This document shows, in pieces, positions 53,382 through 63,672 of a stretch of DNA of 64,000 bases. The position numbers and the translations under genes were made by a program. Under the pieces are notes generated by a model. That model ran no database searches. It was given only the letters and a program-made list of their open reading frames with translations, and had not been told where the DNA came from. Source of the stretch: Paraglaciecola marina (GTDB lineage: Bacteria; Pseudomonadota; Gammaproteobacteria; Enterobacterales; Alteromonadaceae); the NCBI RefSeq assembly GCF_004360155.1, contig NZ_SAIS01000001.1, forward strand, positions 1 through 64,000, given 5' to 3'. Positions within the stretch are counted from its first letter, which is position 1, and the number at the start of each line of letters is the position of its first letter.

Positions 53382-55070
53382 TTATAAATATGGTAGGTGC
53401 CATATAGCTTTGGCTTGTTTTGCTAAATATTTTTGCCTGGCATTTAGATTATCTTGATTCCACTTTTGAAAACCAAAACGCTTAGTTAACTCATATCTAC
53501 TGGCTTTATAAACTTCTGATTTTGTATCAAAATCTTTGTTACCAATAATTCGGTTTTTATCTGGTTCTAGTAATGTAAAGTTACCTAACCTGTAAATGAA
53601 ACTTTCTTCAATGTCTTTAGGAAAATCATTACTCCATTCTTCTGATGGGTTTTCAGGTAAAACATGTTCTAAAGAGCCATTATCAAACTCAAAATCTATT
53701 ACATGATCGGATAAGTGGTTTTCGATGCTATAAATAATATAACGAGCTAACTTAGCAGACCGTTTAGTTCTGATAGATTTAGAATAAAAGTTACGTTCAA
53801 AGTCTTCATCGTTGCCATATAACGATTGTAAAATATTAAATATATCTCTTGCAGTTTTTACTGTGCCTGCATTGATTGCTTTACAAGCATCATTATATTT
53901 TGATTCAAGAGCATTAGGGTTTAAGCCCGAGATAACCATATATCTAAAAGATATGACTGAACAAATTCTTAATGTACCTATCCAATCATCATGATCTAAA
54001 TATAAATATGCATTTATCAATAAGGGGTAACACTGAGTTACATTAAATAAATTCAACTCCCTGATATGTTTTTTTACTTTTTCATCACCTTCCCACAATT
54101 GATGATTAGCATCACTTAACGCGGCATAAACTTCGGAAACCTCACTCATACTATTTAATAGTTCAAATGCAGTTTTAGGGGTATTTATATATCTTTTTAC
54201 TGTTTTAAATAACTCTTTTTCTTGAATTAATCCATTTTGCATCATCCAATAATGACGTAGGAATTTTGGAAATCCTGAATATGAGACGTGATTAATAGTC
54301 ACATTCCAAATATTTTTAACATGACTTTTATCTGATTCATCTACAATCGAAAATAAGTAATTTTTAAGTAGGTCGGTGACAGATAAATCTAACCCCCTAT
54401 CATTTAAAGTTTCAAAAATGAGATAAGCACTTAAGTCATCTGTGGCTGTAATTTGAATAAATAATAAGCTGTCTGAAATGTACTCAACAAAAGAGATTAA
54501 TGATGAAACATCTTCATTTTTAAATACTTCTTCTTTAATCAGCTCTTTATAATAATTAAAACACTCAAAAAGTAATTTATTGCTTTTAATTGCAGATTTG
54601 ATGTTTATAGGCTTTCTAAAGTTAGTCAAGTATGTTGAGAAGAATGGATTATTACTTTCATTTAACTCTATTTTATTTTCATAATTTAATGAAGACAGTG
54701 ATTTTTTACCAATAAAATCAGTAATTAATAAATCTATTCTTTTTTCATTATTTTCGACATCAATTTCTCGTTTTACGAGACCTTTTAATGTATCAACAAC
54801 AGCCAAAACTAAGATAGTAAGTGTTGTTAAACGTTGTTGCCCATCAATAATGTCGTATTGCTTTTTATGTCTAGAAACTAATACGACTGACCCCATATAG
54901 TGCTTAGACTCATTTTGTCTGTTTGCATCTATATCTAACCAAAGGTCATGCCACTGGGTTTTATTCCACGAATAATCTCTTTGATATAAAGGGACTTTGA
55001 ATTTATTGTCACCTTTGATTATTCCACCAAAAGTATCAGTCTCTGCATTTAAAAAATTTTCTGCTGACAA
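53382..55070 (-). CDS. DUF262/DUF1524 (GmrSD-like) protein
   Basis: I chose TTG 55070 (AGGAG eight bases upstream), giving 562 residues. The N-terminal DUF262 domain has the ParB/Srx-like signatures VPLYQRDYSWNKTQW (about 27-41) and IIDGQQRLTTLTILVLAV (about 75-92). The C-terminal DUF1524 HNH-nuclease-like domain has SLEHVLPENPSEEW (His near 469) and YRLGNFTLLEPDKNRIIGNKDF (quoted by its parts). This is the layout of single-chain GmrSD type IV restriction enzymes that cut modified phage DNA. It stands alone behind an attC-like site, consistent with arrival as a mobile defence gene. Confidence 0.85.
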   Translation of the reverse strand: MSAENFLNAETDTFGGIIKGDNKFKVPLYQRDYSWNKTQWHDLWLDIDANRQNESKHYMGSVVLVSRHKKQYDIIDGQQRLTTLTILVLAVVDTLKGLVKREIDVENNEKRIDLLITDFIGKKSLSSLNYENKIELNESNNPFFSTYLTNFRKPINIKSAIKSNKLLFECFNYYKELIKEEVFKNEDVSSLISFVEYISDSLLFIQITATDDLSAYLIFETLNDRGLDLSVTDLLKNYLFSIVDESDKSHVKNIWNVTINHVSYSGFPKFLRHYWMMQNGLIQEKELFKTVKRYINTPKTAFELLNSMSEVSEVYAALSDANHQLWEGDEKVKKHIRELNLFNVTQCYPLLINAYLYLDHDDWIGTLRICSVISFRYMVISGLNPNALESKYNDACKAINAGTVKTARDIFNILQSLYGNDEDFERNFYSKSIRTKRSAKLARYIIYSIENHLSDHVIDFEFDNGSLEHVLPENPSEEWSNDFPKDIEESFIYRLGNFTLLEPDKNRIIGNKDFDTKSEVYKASRYELTKRFGFQKWNQDNLNARQKYLAKQAKAIWHLPYL

Positions 55071-55091
55071 TACCAACTCTCCTTGTAAAAA

Positions 55092-55219
55092 CTAACGCCG
55101 CCATCAGTGGCGGACTAGCTGTTTATTGTTTTGTGCATCAATGGCGTGGCCATGCAAAATAAGAGCGACGGCTAGGCTGTGAAAGCCTCGCAGTGGCTAA
55201 GCTGCATAGCCTTGTTATG
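55092..55219 (-). other. attC-like site (long form)
   Basis: On the minus strand it begins CATAACAAGGC, overlapping the stop codon of the pYEATS-like gene, and ends GGCGGCGTTAG just 22 bases before the DUF262 start. Length is about 128 bp. The TAAC start, the GTTAG end, and the packing between a stop and the next start are typical of integron cassettes. The complete palindromic pairing expected of attC is only partial by eye, and no integrase is present. Confidence 0.4.
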
Positions 55220-55775
55220 TTTTGTTGAAATATTCATCTGGATTTAAAGTGATATATCTTTGCAACAAAATCGGCTCATGCCTGTCATTCAAATGAACTT
55301 TTGCTTGTAAAACATATGCACCGTTTGCAAGCTCCTTTAAAAGGAAATTGTTTTGTCTTTGCGATCTACTTTGTATAGGTTCTGGATAGCTCTCGTGTAA
55401 AAAGTATTCTACGTATTTAACATTATCCAGCGCACCCTTATAATATGAGTCAAGTTTGACTCGAATATCATAGTGCGGTAATCCTTCTAATCCAGTTCTT
55501 TCCTGAAATTCTGCCTGCTTATGCTCTCTTAGAAAAGCAGCATGATTAAGGTAAACATAATCTGCTGGGAGTTTCTGTGATGTATTTAGCTCAGTTTTCT
55601 GCACCTCCCCTGATTCAAAGGCGACTTTAGAAGGCTCAACGGAAAGCTCAACGAATTCATTTACTTTGAAAGAAAATCCGCTCCCCGATTTCTTTGCAAA
55701 AGTTAGAAGATTCCACGCAAAAATTAGTGCTGACACGATGATTAAAAACTCAAATAGCTTAAATATATGTTCCAT
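55215..55775 (-). CDS. Membrane-anchored pYEATS-like protein
   Basis: I chose ATG 55775 (AGGA five bases upstream), giving 186 residues. One N-terminal membrane helix (about 4-24) is followed by a linker and a beta-sandwich domain. The stretch LPHYDIRVKLDSYYKGA, VKYVEYFLHESYPEP, and NGAYVLQAKVHLND matches the layout of prokaryotic YEATS domains. These are ligand-binding Ig-like domains often found in conflict and stress systems. The match is by eye. It follows the third copy of the 211-bp module and overlaps the attC-like site at its stop. Confidence 0.55.
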   Translation of the reverse strand: MEHIFKLFEFLIIVSALIFAWNLLTFAKKSGSGFSFKVNEFVELSVEPSKVAFESGEVQKTELNTSQKLPADYVYLNHAAFLREHKQAEFQERTGLEGLPHYDIRVKLDSYYKGALDNVKYVEYFLHESYPEPIQSRSQRQNNFLLKELANGAYVLQAKVHLNDRHEPILLQRYITLNPDEYFNKT

Positions 55776-55820
55776 TATGATCCTGATGGTCATCGTTAAT
55801 AGTTCTAAGAAAAATAAATA

Positions 55821-56031
55821 TAACAGTATATTAGCCAAGCCACACGATTGAGCCGTTCTAGGAATAAACGGAATAATGATTCTGGCATTTAGTTTATTTC
55901 ATCTTTTCATATAGTTATTGGTTTTCAAAGGGGAATTTTTATTGGCTTGCCATGTAGATGCCACGACTCTGGTTAAATACAGAGTGTTGTATTTGCGGCT
56001 TTCAAAATAACTTGATTAAAAACAATGACCT
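55821..56031 (-). repeat. 211-bp upstream module, copy 3
   Basis: On the minus strand the landmarks repeat those of copies 1 and 2: CATTGTTTTTAAT, CTGTATTTAACCAGAGTCG, CCCCTTTGAAAACCAAT, GAATCATTATTCCGTTTATT and AATATACTGTTA. The outer stem is weaker here (GCCA/TGGC), but CCGTT/AACGG can pair instead. It ends 46 bases before the pYEATS-like gene. Confidence 0.85.
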
Positions 56032-56100
56032 AAGTTAGGTGATGTCTATTATTTAATAATTTCCAATTAAAAACAGCAAAATATTTATCGCTAGGTGAGC

Positions 56101-56127
56101 TGACGGGCTGAAGCCCGACCTACCAGT
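56101..56127. repeat. REP-type palindrome
   Basis: CGGGCT-GA-AGCCCG followed by ACCTACCAG. The same GTAGGT-(C/T)GGGCT...AGCC motif forms the left edge of the insertion sequence at 12746-12762. Confidence 0.55.
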
Positions 56128-56280
56128 TTTATATGCTTTTTTCTGTGATTAAAGGGAATGTTCGGTATGTGTAGCAGATGATGGTTGAGCAGTGCGAATG
56201 TTATGTAAGCGTAGCGCATAGGTAATTCAAGGGAGTTAACTAAGAAGGCGCAGTACTTATCTAAACCTCAACAATCAAAA

Positions 56281-56312
56281 ACAAAAAAACGAAGCCTAAG
56301 CTTCGTTTTTTT
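56281..56312 (-). terminator. Terminator of the his operon
   Basis: On the minus strand AAAACGAAGC/GCTTCGTTTT with a short TTAG-type loop and a long T run, 27 bases after hisIE. Confidence 0.88.
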
Positions 56313-56338
56313 AACAGTTTTAATGAAACTAGTAAGTT

Positions 56339-56959
56339 TTACTTACTGTGCCTTTGTTTTAATACGCCAACCACATCAGACAGATTCAAGTCACTGGCTT
56401 GAAGCAATACAAGTAGGTGATATAGCAAGTCGGCGGATTCGTTTTTAAGTTCTTCTAGGTCTTTTACTGTGGCGGCTAGGGCGGTTTCTACGCCTTCTTC
56501 ACCAACTTTTTGAGCAATGCGTTTTATGCCTTTGCTGTAAAGATGGGCTGTGTAGCTAGAGTCGGCATCGGCACCTTTACGTGAGGCAATGACTTGCTCT
56601 AAGTCTGCGATAAAGCTTATGTCAGCAGATTGGCTGTCGAACCAGCAGGTTTCTGTACCTGTGTGGCACGTGGGGCCAATTGGGTTGACTAGCGCTAGGA
56701 TAGAGTCATTGTCACAGTCGCAGGTGATTTCCACTAAGTTAAGGCTGTTGCCTGATTCTTCACCTTTGGTCCATAAACGTTGTTTAGAGCGGCTAAAGAA
56801 GGTGACTAGCCCAGTATCAAGGGTTTTATCTAGGGCGTCTTGGTTCATGTATCCTTGCATCAATACTTTACCACTTACGGCGTTTTGTACGACACATGGG
56901 ATAAGGTTGTCCATTTTATCCCAGGCTAATTTTTCGACATTTTGCTTTGTAATTATCAT
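56339..56959 (-). CDS. hisIE: Phosphoribosyl-AMP cyclohydrolase / phosphoribosyl-ATP pyrophosphatase
   Basis: Bifunctional enzyme for steps 2 and 3 of histidine synthesis, 206 residues. The N-terminal cyclohydrolase has [18 protein letters not shown], the zinc/magnesium region [12 protein letters not shown] and CHTGTETCW. The C-terminal pyrophosphatase has [28 protein letters not shown] (quoted by its ends) and [13 protein letters not shown]. Last gene of the operon, one base after hisF. Confidence 0.96.
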   Translation of the reverse strand: MIITKQNVEKLAWDKMDNLIPCVVQNAVSGKVLMQGYMNQDALDKTLDTGLVTFFSRSKQRLWTKGEESGNSLNLVEITCDCDNDSILALVNPIGPTCHTGTETCWFDSQSADISFIADLEQVIASRKGADADSSYTAHLYSKGIKRIAQKVGEEGVETALAATVKDLEELKNESADLLYHLLVLLQASDLNLSDVVGVLKQRHSK

Positions 56960-56960
56960 C

Positions 56961-57734
56961 TTAATCTCTTATGGCGATATCTTGCTCGCGCAAGTAGGCC
57001 TTTAATTCTGGAATAGGAATTATACCTTTGTGAAATACCGAGGCGGCGAGTGCGCCATCAACATCAGCTTGTTGAAAAACATCGGTAAAGTGCACTTTTT
57101 CGCCGGCTCCGCCAGAGGCGATTAAAGGCACGGTACAGTTAGCGCGAATAGCTTTTAATTGGGCAATATCATAGCCTTTGCGAACGCCGTCTTGGTTCAT
57201 GCAATTAAGTACTATTTCACCGGCACCGCGTTTTTGAACTTCTTTTACCCAGTCGGCTGTTTCCCAAGCGGTAACTTGAGTACGGCTTTCGTCACCTGTG
57301 TATTGGTGAACTTGGTATTTCCCGGTTTCTGCATTAAAAAAGCTATCTATGCCTACTACTACGCATTGTTGGCCGTAGGTGTCGTGCAGGCGAGTAATAA
57401 GCTCAGGATCAGCCAGAGCAGGGGAGTTGACCGATATTTTATCGGCACCCATTTCAAGTATTTTGCCTGCATCTGCAACGGTTTTTATGCCGCCGGCCAC
57501 ACAAAATGGAATATCGATAACTTGGGCTATGCGCGTAACCCAACTTTTATCCACTACGCGTTGGTCGCTTGATGCGGTGATATCATAAAAAACTAACTCA
57601 TCGGCACCTTGTTCAGCGTACTGTTGAGCAAGTGGCACTATGTCGCCAATGATTTCGTGATTACGAAATTTAACTCCTTTGACTACCTTGCCGTCTTTTA
57701 CATCTAGGCAAGGGATAATACGTCTAGCTAACAT
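56961..57734 (-). CDS. hisF: Imidazole glycerol phosphate synthase subunit HisF
   Basis: The cyclase subunit, a 257-residue TIM barrel that takes ammonia from HisH. It begins [20 protein letters not shown] with catalytic Asp11. The second catalytic Asp is in VVVGIDSFF, and phosphate loops are [12 protein letters not shown] and [12 protein letters not shown]. Length is standard. It lies eight bases after ilvE, so ilvE is inside the operon. Confidence 0.97.
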   Translation of the reverse strand: MLARRIIPCLDVKDGKVVKGVKFRNHEIIGDIVPLAQQYAEQGADELVFYDITASSDQRVVDKSWVTRIAQVIDIPFCVAGGIKTVADAGKILEMGADKISVNSPALADPELITRLHDTYGQQCVVVGIDSFFNAETGKYQVHQYTGDESRTQVTAWETADWVKEVQKRGAGEIVLNCMNQDGVRKGYDIAQLKAIRANCTVPLIASGGAGEKVHFTDVFQQADVDGALAASVFHKGIIPIPELKAYLREQDIAIRD

Positions 57735-57742
57735 AACAGGCC

Positions 57743-58741
57743 TTATTTAACTCGGGTTAACCAATTGTGGGTGTCTGGCGCTTTACCCCATTGGATATCA
57801 TTTAGCGCTTGGCGTAACTTTTGGGTGATTGGCCCGTGTTCACCGCTACCTACTGTGTGCTCTTTATCATTGTGAATAAGGGTGCCAACAGAAGTTAGTA
57901 CTGCAGCTGTACCCGACAAGGCCGCTTCTACACCAGGTTTTGCAGCCCGTTGTAACAGCTCATCAACCGACAACTGGGTTTCGGTAACTTTCATCCCAAG
58001 GTCGGCGGCTAAGGTTAGAATAGAGCTACGAGTTACGCCGTGTAGAAAGCTTGAGTCGAGTGCTTTGGTTATGATTTCGTTGCCATCTATGAGTAAGAAG
58101 TTAGCTGCGCCTGTTTCTTGTACATCGCCGTTAGGGCAAAACAAAATTTGGTCTGCTTGTACCTCTTCTTTAGCGGCAATAATGGGCCCTAGTGCGCTGG
58201 CATAGTTACCACCACTTTTTATCATGCCCATGTGCGGCGCACAGCGCATGCCGGTTTCGTCTAGTAATACTCTTAGTGGCTTAGCGCCCCCTGCAAAGTA
58301 GTCACCTACTGGTGAAATCAGCACATACAACATAGAGTTAATACTCGGTGCTGCTGCTTTACCAATAGCGGCTTCGGTACCAATATGGGTTGGGCGAATA
58401 TACATTGAGCCTGGAGGCTCAGGGATTTCGCTACTGTACTGACTCACTATGTCTAAAATCATTTGTGACACTTGAGACTGGTCAATATCAGGTAAAGAAA
58501 GCAAGCGGCTGCTTTGATCAAAGCGGTCAATGTTTTGATCCATGCGGAAAATATGCACACTGCCGTCAGCATGTTTAAAGGCTTTTAAGCCTTCAAAACA
58601 GGTACTTGAATAATGTAATACGTGAGCGCCGGGGTGCAATTGAATGCTATTGGAGTCAACAATTTCAGGTGTGCTCCACTGGTTATTTTCAAAGGTAGCG
58701 AGAGCCATTTTAGGCATAAACACTGTACCAAAAGCCGCCAT
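57743..58741 (-). CDS. ilvE: Branched-chain amino acid aminotransferase (fold IV PLP)
   Basis: A 332-residue class II-type branched-chain aminotransferase. It has [20 protein letters not shown], the phosphate-site segment [14 protein letters not shown], the PLP lysine in [13 protein letters not shown], and [11 protein letters not shown] and the loop [14 protein letters not shown] near the C-terminus. It transfers amino groups to 2-oxo acids of Val, Leu and Ile. Its place between hisA and hisF is unusual for gammaproteobacteria. The gaps (68 bp to hisA, 8 bp to hisF) suggest cotranscription with the his genes. Confidence 0.93.
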   Translation of the reverse strand: MAAFGTVFMPKMALATFENNQWSTPEIVDSNSIQLHPGAHVLHYSSTCFEGLKAFKHADGSVHIFRMDQNIDRFDQSSRLLSLPDIDQSQVSQMILDIVSQYSSEIPEPPGSMYIRPTHIGTEAAIGKAAAPSINSMLYVLISPVGDYFAGGAKPLRVLLDETGMRCAPHMGMIKSGGNYASALGPIIAAKEEVQADQILFCPNGDVQETGAANFLLIDGNEIITKALDSSFLHGVTRSSILTLAADLGMKVTETQLSVDELLQRAAKPGVEAALSGTAAVLTSVGTLIHNDKEHTVGSGEHGPITQKLRQALNDIQWGKAPDTHNWLTRVK

Positions 58742-58809
58742 GATAATTTCCTAATTCGTTATATAATTTTGTTATTCGCTTGTTTGTCTATTGTAAAGCA
58801 ATCTTAGGG

Positions 58810-59553
<744 letters not shown>

Positions 59554-59583
59554 TTATTTACTAACCTTTCTCATTCGCTGGGT

Positions 59584-60192
59584 TTATAACTCAATGAAGT
59601 TTTTTAATAGCTGTGACCCTACATCGCTAGAGCGTTCTGGGTGAAACTGCACACCAAAAAAGTTGTCTTTGTGTAGGGCGGCTGAAAAGTCCATGCCGTA
59701 TTGGCAGCTTGCCATAGTAAAATCTGAGATACCGACAGCAAAACTATGTACAAAGTAAAAGTAGCTGTTGGCATCTATGCCTTTAAATAGGGGCGCGTCT
59801 GCTACAGGGGTAACGGTATTCCAGCCCATGTGAGGCAGGCGTAAATCACCCACTTGCATGCGTTTTACTTGGCCTGGTATTAAACCTAGGCACTCGGTGC
59901 TCTCGGTTAAGCTTTCTTCTGATGCTTCAACCATTAACTGCATACCTAAACAAATGCCAAGTACTGGCTGGGTTAACTTTTGTACACAGCTAACCAATTG
60001 CTTTTGTTTTATGCTGGCCATAGCCGCGTTGGCACTGCCTACGCCGGGTAAAAATACCTTGTCGGCTGTTTGAATCACTTGAGTGTCATCACTCACAGTC
60101 ACGTTTACACCTAAACGTTCGACTGCAAATTTCACCGAAGATATATTGGCGCACCCTGTATTCACTATTACTATTTGCTGTGCTTTCGTCAT
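59584..60192 (-). CDS. hisH: Imidazole glycerol phosphate synthase subunit HisH
   Basis: The glutaminase partner of HisF, 202 residues of class I amidotransferase type. The nucleophile Cys is in VLGICLGMQLM and the His/Glu pair is in FGVQFHPERS. FLPGVGSANAAM and MGWNTV are HisH hallmarks. Its start overlaps the hisB stop by one base. Confidence 0.97.
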   Translation of the reverse strand: MTKAQQIVIVNTGCANISSVKFAVERLGVNVTVSDDTQVIQTADKVFLPGVGSANAAMASIKQKQLVSCVQKLTQPVLGICLGMQLMVEASEESLTESTECLGLIPGQVKRMQVGDLRLPHMGWNTVTPVADAPLFKGIDANSYFYFVHSFAVGISDFTMASCQYGMDFSAALHKDNFFGVQFHPERSSDVGSQLLKNFIEL

Positions 60193-61262
60193 TACAAAGC
60201 ACCTTTACTGCTTGGTAATGCTTCACCTTGCTTATGGATTGCTTGGCGTAATGCCCGGCCAAATACTTTAAACAAGCTTTCTACCTGATGGTGCGCATTG
60301 CCCTCTGTGGTAGACAAGTGCAGCGACAGTCCCATGGCTTGTGCTATCGAATAGAAAAAGTGAGGCACCATTTCAGTTGCCATTTCGCCTACTTGGTCAC
60401 GGCTAAATTCTGCTTCAAATTTTAGGTGAGGGCGGTTAGAAATATCTAAAATACATTCTGCGCGGCATTCATCCATAGGTAAGGCAAAACCAAAACGGCC
60501 AATACCACGTTTGTCGCCTAGGGCTTTTTTCATGGCTTCACCAAGGGCAAGGGCGGTGTCTTCTACACTGTGGTGGTCATCTATGTGTAAATCACCATCT
60601 GTGGTGAGTGTTAGCTCAAAGCCACCGTGGGTGGCTATTTGATCTAGCATGTGATCAAAAAATCCTAACCCTGTTTCTATGGTTGATTTTGCCGTTGAGT
60701 CTAAATCAACAGTAACGTTTATATTGGTTTCTGAGGTTTTACGGACCACAGTGGCCACTCGGCTTGATGCAAGTAGTTGCTTTTCTATGGCCAGCCAGTT
60801 GTTATCATGTGGGTGATATTTAATACCGACTATGCCCATGTTTTCTGCAAGCTGCATATCTGTGTCGCGGTCGCCAATCACAAAAGAGCGAGTAAAGTCG
60901 ACTTTACCTTGCTGTAAGTAGTCTTTTACTAAACCCAGTTTTGGCTTGCGACAGGTGCAGTTGTCTTCGTCAAAGTGAGGGCAAATGAGTACGTCGTCAA
61001 ACACCACGCCTTGGCTACTAAAAAAGTCCATCATTTTATTGTGGGGTAAATCAAAGTCAGCCTGAGGAAAACTATCTGTACCTAGTCCATCTTGGTTAGA
61101 TACCATGACAAGACGAAACCCATTTTGTTGCAACTTAAGTAAGACGGGTAATACTTGTGGCTCGAAAACCAGTTTTTCTAATGTATCAAGTTGTTTGTCG
61201 ATAGCGGGCTCTTCAACTAGGGTGCCGTCTCGGTCGATAAAAAGAATAGGCTGCTGGCTCAT
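60192..61262 (-). CDS. hisB: Histidinol phosphatase / imidazoleglycerol-phosphate dehydratase
   Basis: Bifunctional 356-residue protein as in enterobacteria. The N-terminal HAD phosphatase has [17 protein letters not shown] and a zinc loop [17 protein letters not shown]. The C-terminal dehydratase has [33 protein letters not shown], and [18 protein letters not shown]. It overlaps hisC by four bases (ATGA). Confidence 0.97.
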   Translation of the reverse strand: MSQQPILFIDRDGTLVEEPAIDKQLDTLEKLVFEPQVLPVLLKLQQNGFRLVMVSNQDGLGTDSFPQADFDLPHNKMMDFFSSQGVVFDDVLICPHFDEDNCTCRKPKLGLVKDYLQQGKVDFTRSFVIGDRDTDMQLAENMGIVGIKYHPHDNNWLAIEKQLLASSRVATVVRKTSETNINVTVDLDSTAKSTIETGLGFFDHMLDQIATHGGFELTLTTDGDLHIDDHHSVEDTALALGEAMKKALGDKRGIGRFGFALPMDECRAECILDISNRPHLKFEAEFSRDQVGEMATEMVPHFFYSIAQAMGLSLHLSTTEGNAHHQVESLFKVFGRALRQAIHKQGEALPSSKGAL

Positions 61263-62356
61263 GCTAATGGTTCCTGCTGTGCAAAAAAGTCTGTCAGTAA
61301 TGACAAAAGCTTTTCATTTTGTTGTTGATTGCCAAGGGTAATGCGAAGGCAATTATCTAAATTAATTTGTTTTGACTGATCGCGTATCAAGACTGAGTTG
61401 GCGACCAAAAAGTCCATTATTGCTTGTTTTAATGGGTGACGAAATAAAATGAAATTCGCTTTATCATCGCCCACAAGTGTTACTTCTGGAAACTTGGTTA
61501 ATTGCTGTTTCAAGTGTTCTTTTTGGCCGTGCAAATAGTCTACTTGCTCGGCCATTAACGCTAGCCCCTTTGGGCTTAAGGCTTGTGCGGCAATTTGCGC
61601 TACAGGCTCTGGCATAGGATAAGGAGCAATTACCTTCATTATGCTTTGAATTACATCTTGATTTGCCAAGGTAAACCCACAGCGAATCCCTGCTAAAGCA
61701 AAGGCTTTAGACAGTGTCCGCAGTACCACTAGGTTAGGATATTGCGCCAGTTCTTTTGTCCAAGTATTGGCGGCATCAAACTCAATATAGGCTTCGTCTA
61801 CCACAACCAGCGCTGAGTCAGCAAAGTGCTCTAGAACTTCAGTTAACTGTGCTTTATCTACCGATGTGCCAGTTGGATTATTAGGCGAGCAAATAAATAC
61901 CAGGTTAACCTTGTTTTTGAAGGTTTTTATGGTGTCGATATCTAATGAAAAATCTTCATTTAATACCGCTTTACTCACCCCTACATTGCAGGTTTCGGCA
62001 CTGATGGCATACATACCATAAGTAGGTGGGCAGATTAAGATGCTGTCTTTGCCTGGTGTGCAAAACGTACGAATCAGTAATTCAATCCCTTCATCTGCGC
62101 CGCGAGTGACTACTATTTGGTCTTTCTCAACGCCTGCATATTCTGCGTAAGGCAAAATAACACTTGGTGGCTGACAGTCTGGATAACGATTAAAGTGAGC
62201 TGGATCGACGTCGTAATCGTTGGCAAAAGGTGACTCGTTGGCATTTAGCCAGATTTCGCTGTCGCTGTCACCGCCCGCAAAAATGCGGCGTGCTGACTCA
62301 TAGGGCTTTAAAGCCTTAAGGTTTTCGCATACTAGTTTGTTGACTAACTCACTCAT
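61259..62356 (-). CDS. hisC: Histidinol-phosphate aminotransferase
   Basis: A 365-residue class I PLP aminotransferase. It has [35 protein letters not shown], and the PLP lysine in [17 protein letters not shown]. Length suits HisC. It overlaps hisB downstream and hisD upstream, each by four bases, which implies coupled translation. Confidence 0.96.
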   Translation of the reverse strand: MSELVNKLVCENLKALKPYESARRIFAGGDSDSEIWLNANESPFANDYDVDPAHFNRYPDCQPPSVILPYAEYAGVEKDQIVVTRGADEGIELLIRTFCTPGKDSILICPPTYGMYAISAETCNVGVSKAVLNEDFSLDIDTIKTFKNKVNLVFICSPNNPTGTSVDKAQLTEVLEHFADSALVVVDEAYIEFDAANTWTKELAQYPNLVVLRTLSKAFALAGIRCGFTLANQDVIQSIMKVIAPYPMPEPVAQIAAQALSPKGLALMAEQVDYLHGQKEHLKQQLTKFPEVTLVGDDKANFILFRHPLKQAIMDFLVANSVLIRDQSKQINLDNCLRITLGNQQQNEKLLSLLTDFFAQQEPLA

Positions 62357-63651
62357 TCTGTCACCTCAGTGTTTAATCTAAGGGCTACGGCTTGTCTGTG
62401 GGCGTCTAAACCTTCGGCATCTGCAAGGTCCATAATGGCGTTGCCAATATTTTGAAGCCCTTGGTAACTCAGTTCTTGCACTGTAAATCTGCGCATAAAA
62501 TCTGCTAGGCCTAAGCTAGAGTAATTGCGAGCATAGCCATAGGTGGGCAATACGTGATTGGTGCCACTGGCGTAATCTCCCGCTGACTCTGGCGACCACT
62601 TGCCTACAAATATTGAGCCGGCATTGGTAAGTTTACCTAAGCTGTCACGGGCATTTTCTATTTGTACAATTAAGTGCTCGGGTGCATAGCGGTTACTTAC
62701 TTCAAAGGCTTGCTCTAGGCTGCCTGTTAAAATGTAACGGCTGTGCTTGACGGCTTTTTCGGCAATTTCTTTACGGCTTAGGGTATCAAGCTGTAAGTCT
62801 ACCTGCTGTTTTACTGCTTTGATTAAGGTTTCGCTATCAGACACTAATACTGCTTGTGAATCAGCGCCGTGCTCTGCCTGAGACAGTAAATCAGATGCCA
62901 CAAAAACTGGGTTGGCGTCTTTATCTGCAATCACTAGCACTTCAGATGGGCCAGCTGGCATATCGATAGCAGGGCCTGCTGGAATGCGGCTTACTTGTTG
63001 TTTAGCTTCGGTGACAAAGCTATTACCTGGCCCAAATATTTTATCGACTTTAGCAATAGACTCAGTACCTAATGCCATAGCAGCAATGGCTTGTGCGCCG
63101 CCTACTAGGTAGATTTCGTCAATGCCACAAAGACTGGCTGCGTAGCGAATTTCTACTGCGATTTCACCATCTTTATTGGGTGGCGTACACAATACTTTGC
63201 GAGGGCAGCCCGCTACTTGTGCTGTTGCCCCAAGCATTAGCACAGTTGATGGTAGTGGCGCAGTGCCCCCTGGAATGTATAAGCCTACCGATGCCAGTGG
63301 TGCATGTTTAAGCTCGCATACCACTCCTGGGGTAGTTTCTACTTCTATGTCTTCTGGATACTGAGCTTCATGAAACGCGTAAATATTGGCGTACGCTTGG
63401 TCTATGGCCCATTTAACTTCTGGCTTTAATGCGCTAGCAAAGGTGTCTTGTTCGTCTTGAGCAAGGCGTAATGATTCAAGCTTAGCCCCGTCAAAGCGTT
63501 CGGTTAGTTGCTTTAAGGCATGATCGCCATGGTCTGCAACTTGTTGAATAATATCTGCAACCGCCTCACTTAAAGAGCGGTTATCAGACAAGGCTGGTCG
63601 ACTTAGTAATTTAGCTTGTTGCTCAGAATTTAAATTGGCCCATATTTCCAT
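62353..63651 (-). CDS. hisD: Histidinol dehydrogenase
   Basis: A 432-residue zinc enzyme for the last two steps of histidine synthesis. Visible blocks are GVVCELKHAPLASVGLYIPGG (by its parts), DKIFGPGNSFVTEAKQQVS, DMPAGPSEVLVIADKDANP, LLSQAEHGADSQAVLVS with zinc-ligand residues, and TNHVLPTYGYARNYSSLGL. The zinc His near the C-terminus is in LDAHRQAVALRL. Standard length. Confidence 0.97.
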   Translation of the reverse strand: MEIWANLNSEQQAKLLSRPALSDNRSLSEAVADIIQQVADHGDHALKQLTERFDGAKLESLRLAQDEQDTFASALKPEVKWAIDQAYANIYAFHEAQYPEDIEVETTPGVVCELKHAPLASVGLYIPGGTAPLPSTVLMLGATAQVAGCPRKVLCTPPNKDGEIAVEIRYAASLCGIDEIYLVGGAQAIAAMALGTESIAKVDKIFGPGNSFVTEAKQQVSRIPAGPAIDMPAGPSEVLVIADKDANPVFVASDLLSQAEHGADSQAVLVSDSETLIKAVKQQVDLQLDTLSRKEIAEKAVKHSRYILTGSLEQAFEVSNRYAPEHLIVQIENARDSLGKLTNAGSIFVGKWSPESAGDYASGTNHVLPTYGYARNYSSLGLADFMRRFTVQELSYQGLQNIGNAIMDLADAEGLDAHRQAVALRLNTEVTE

Positions 63652-63672
63652 GATTAATACTCGCTTAGTATC

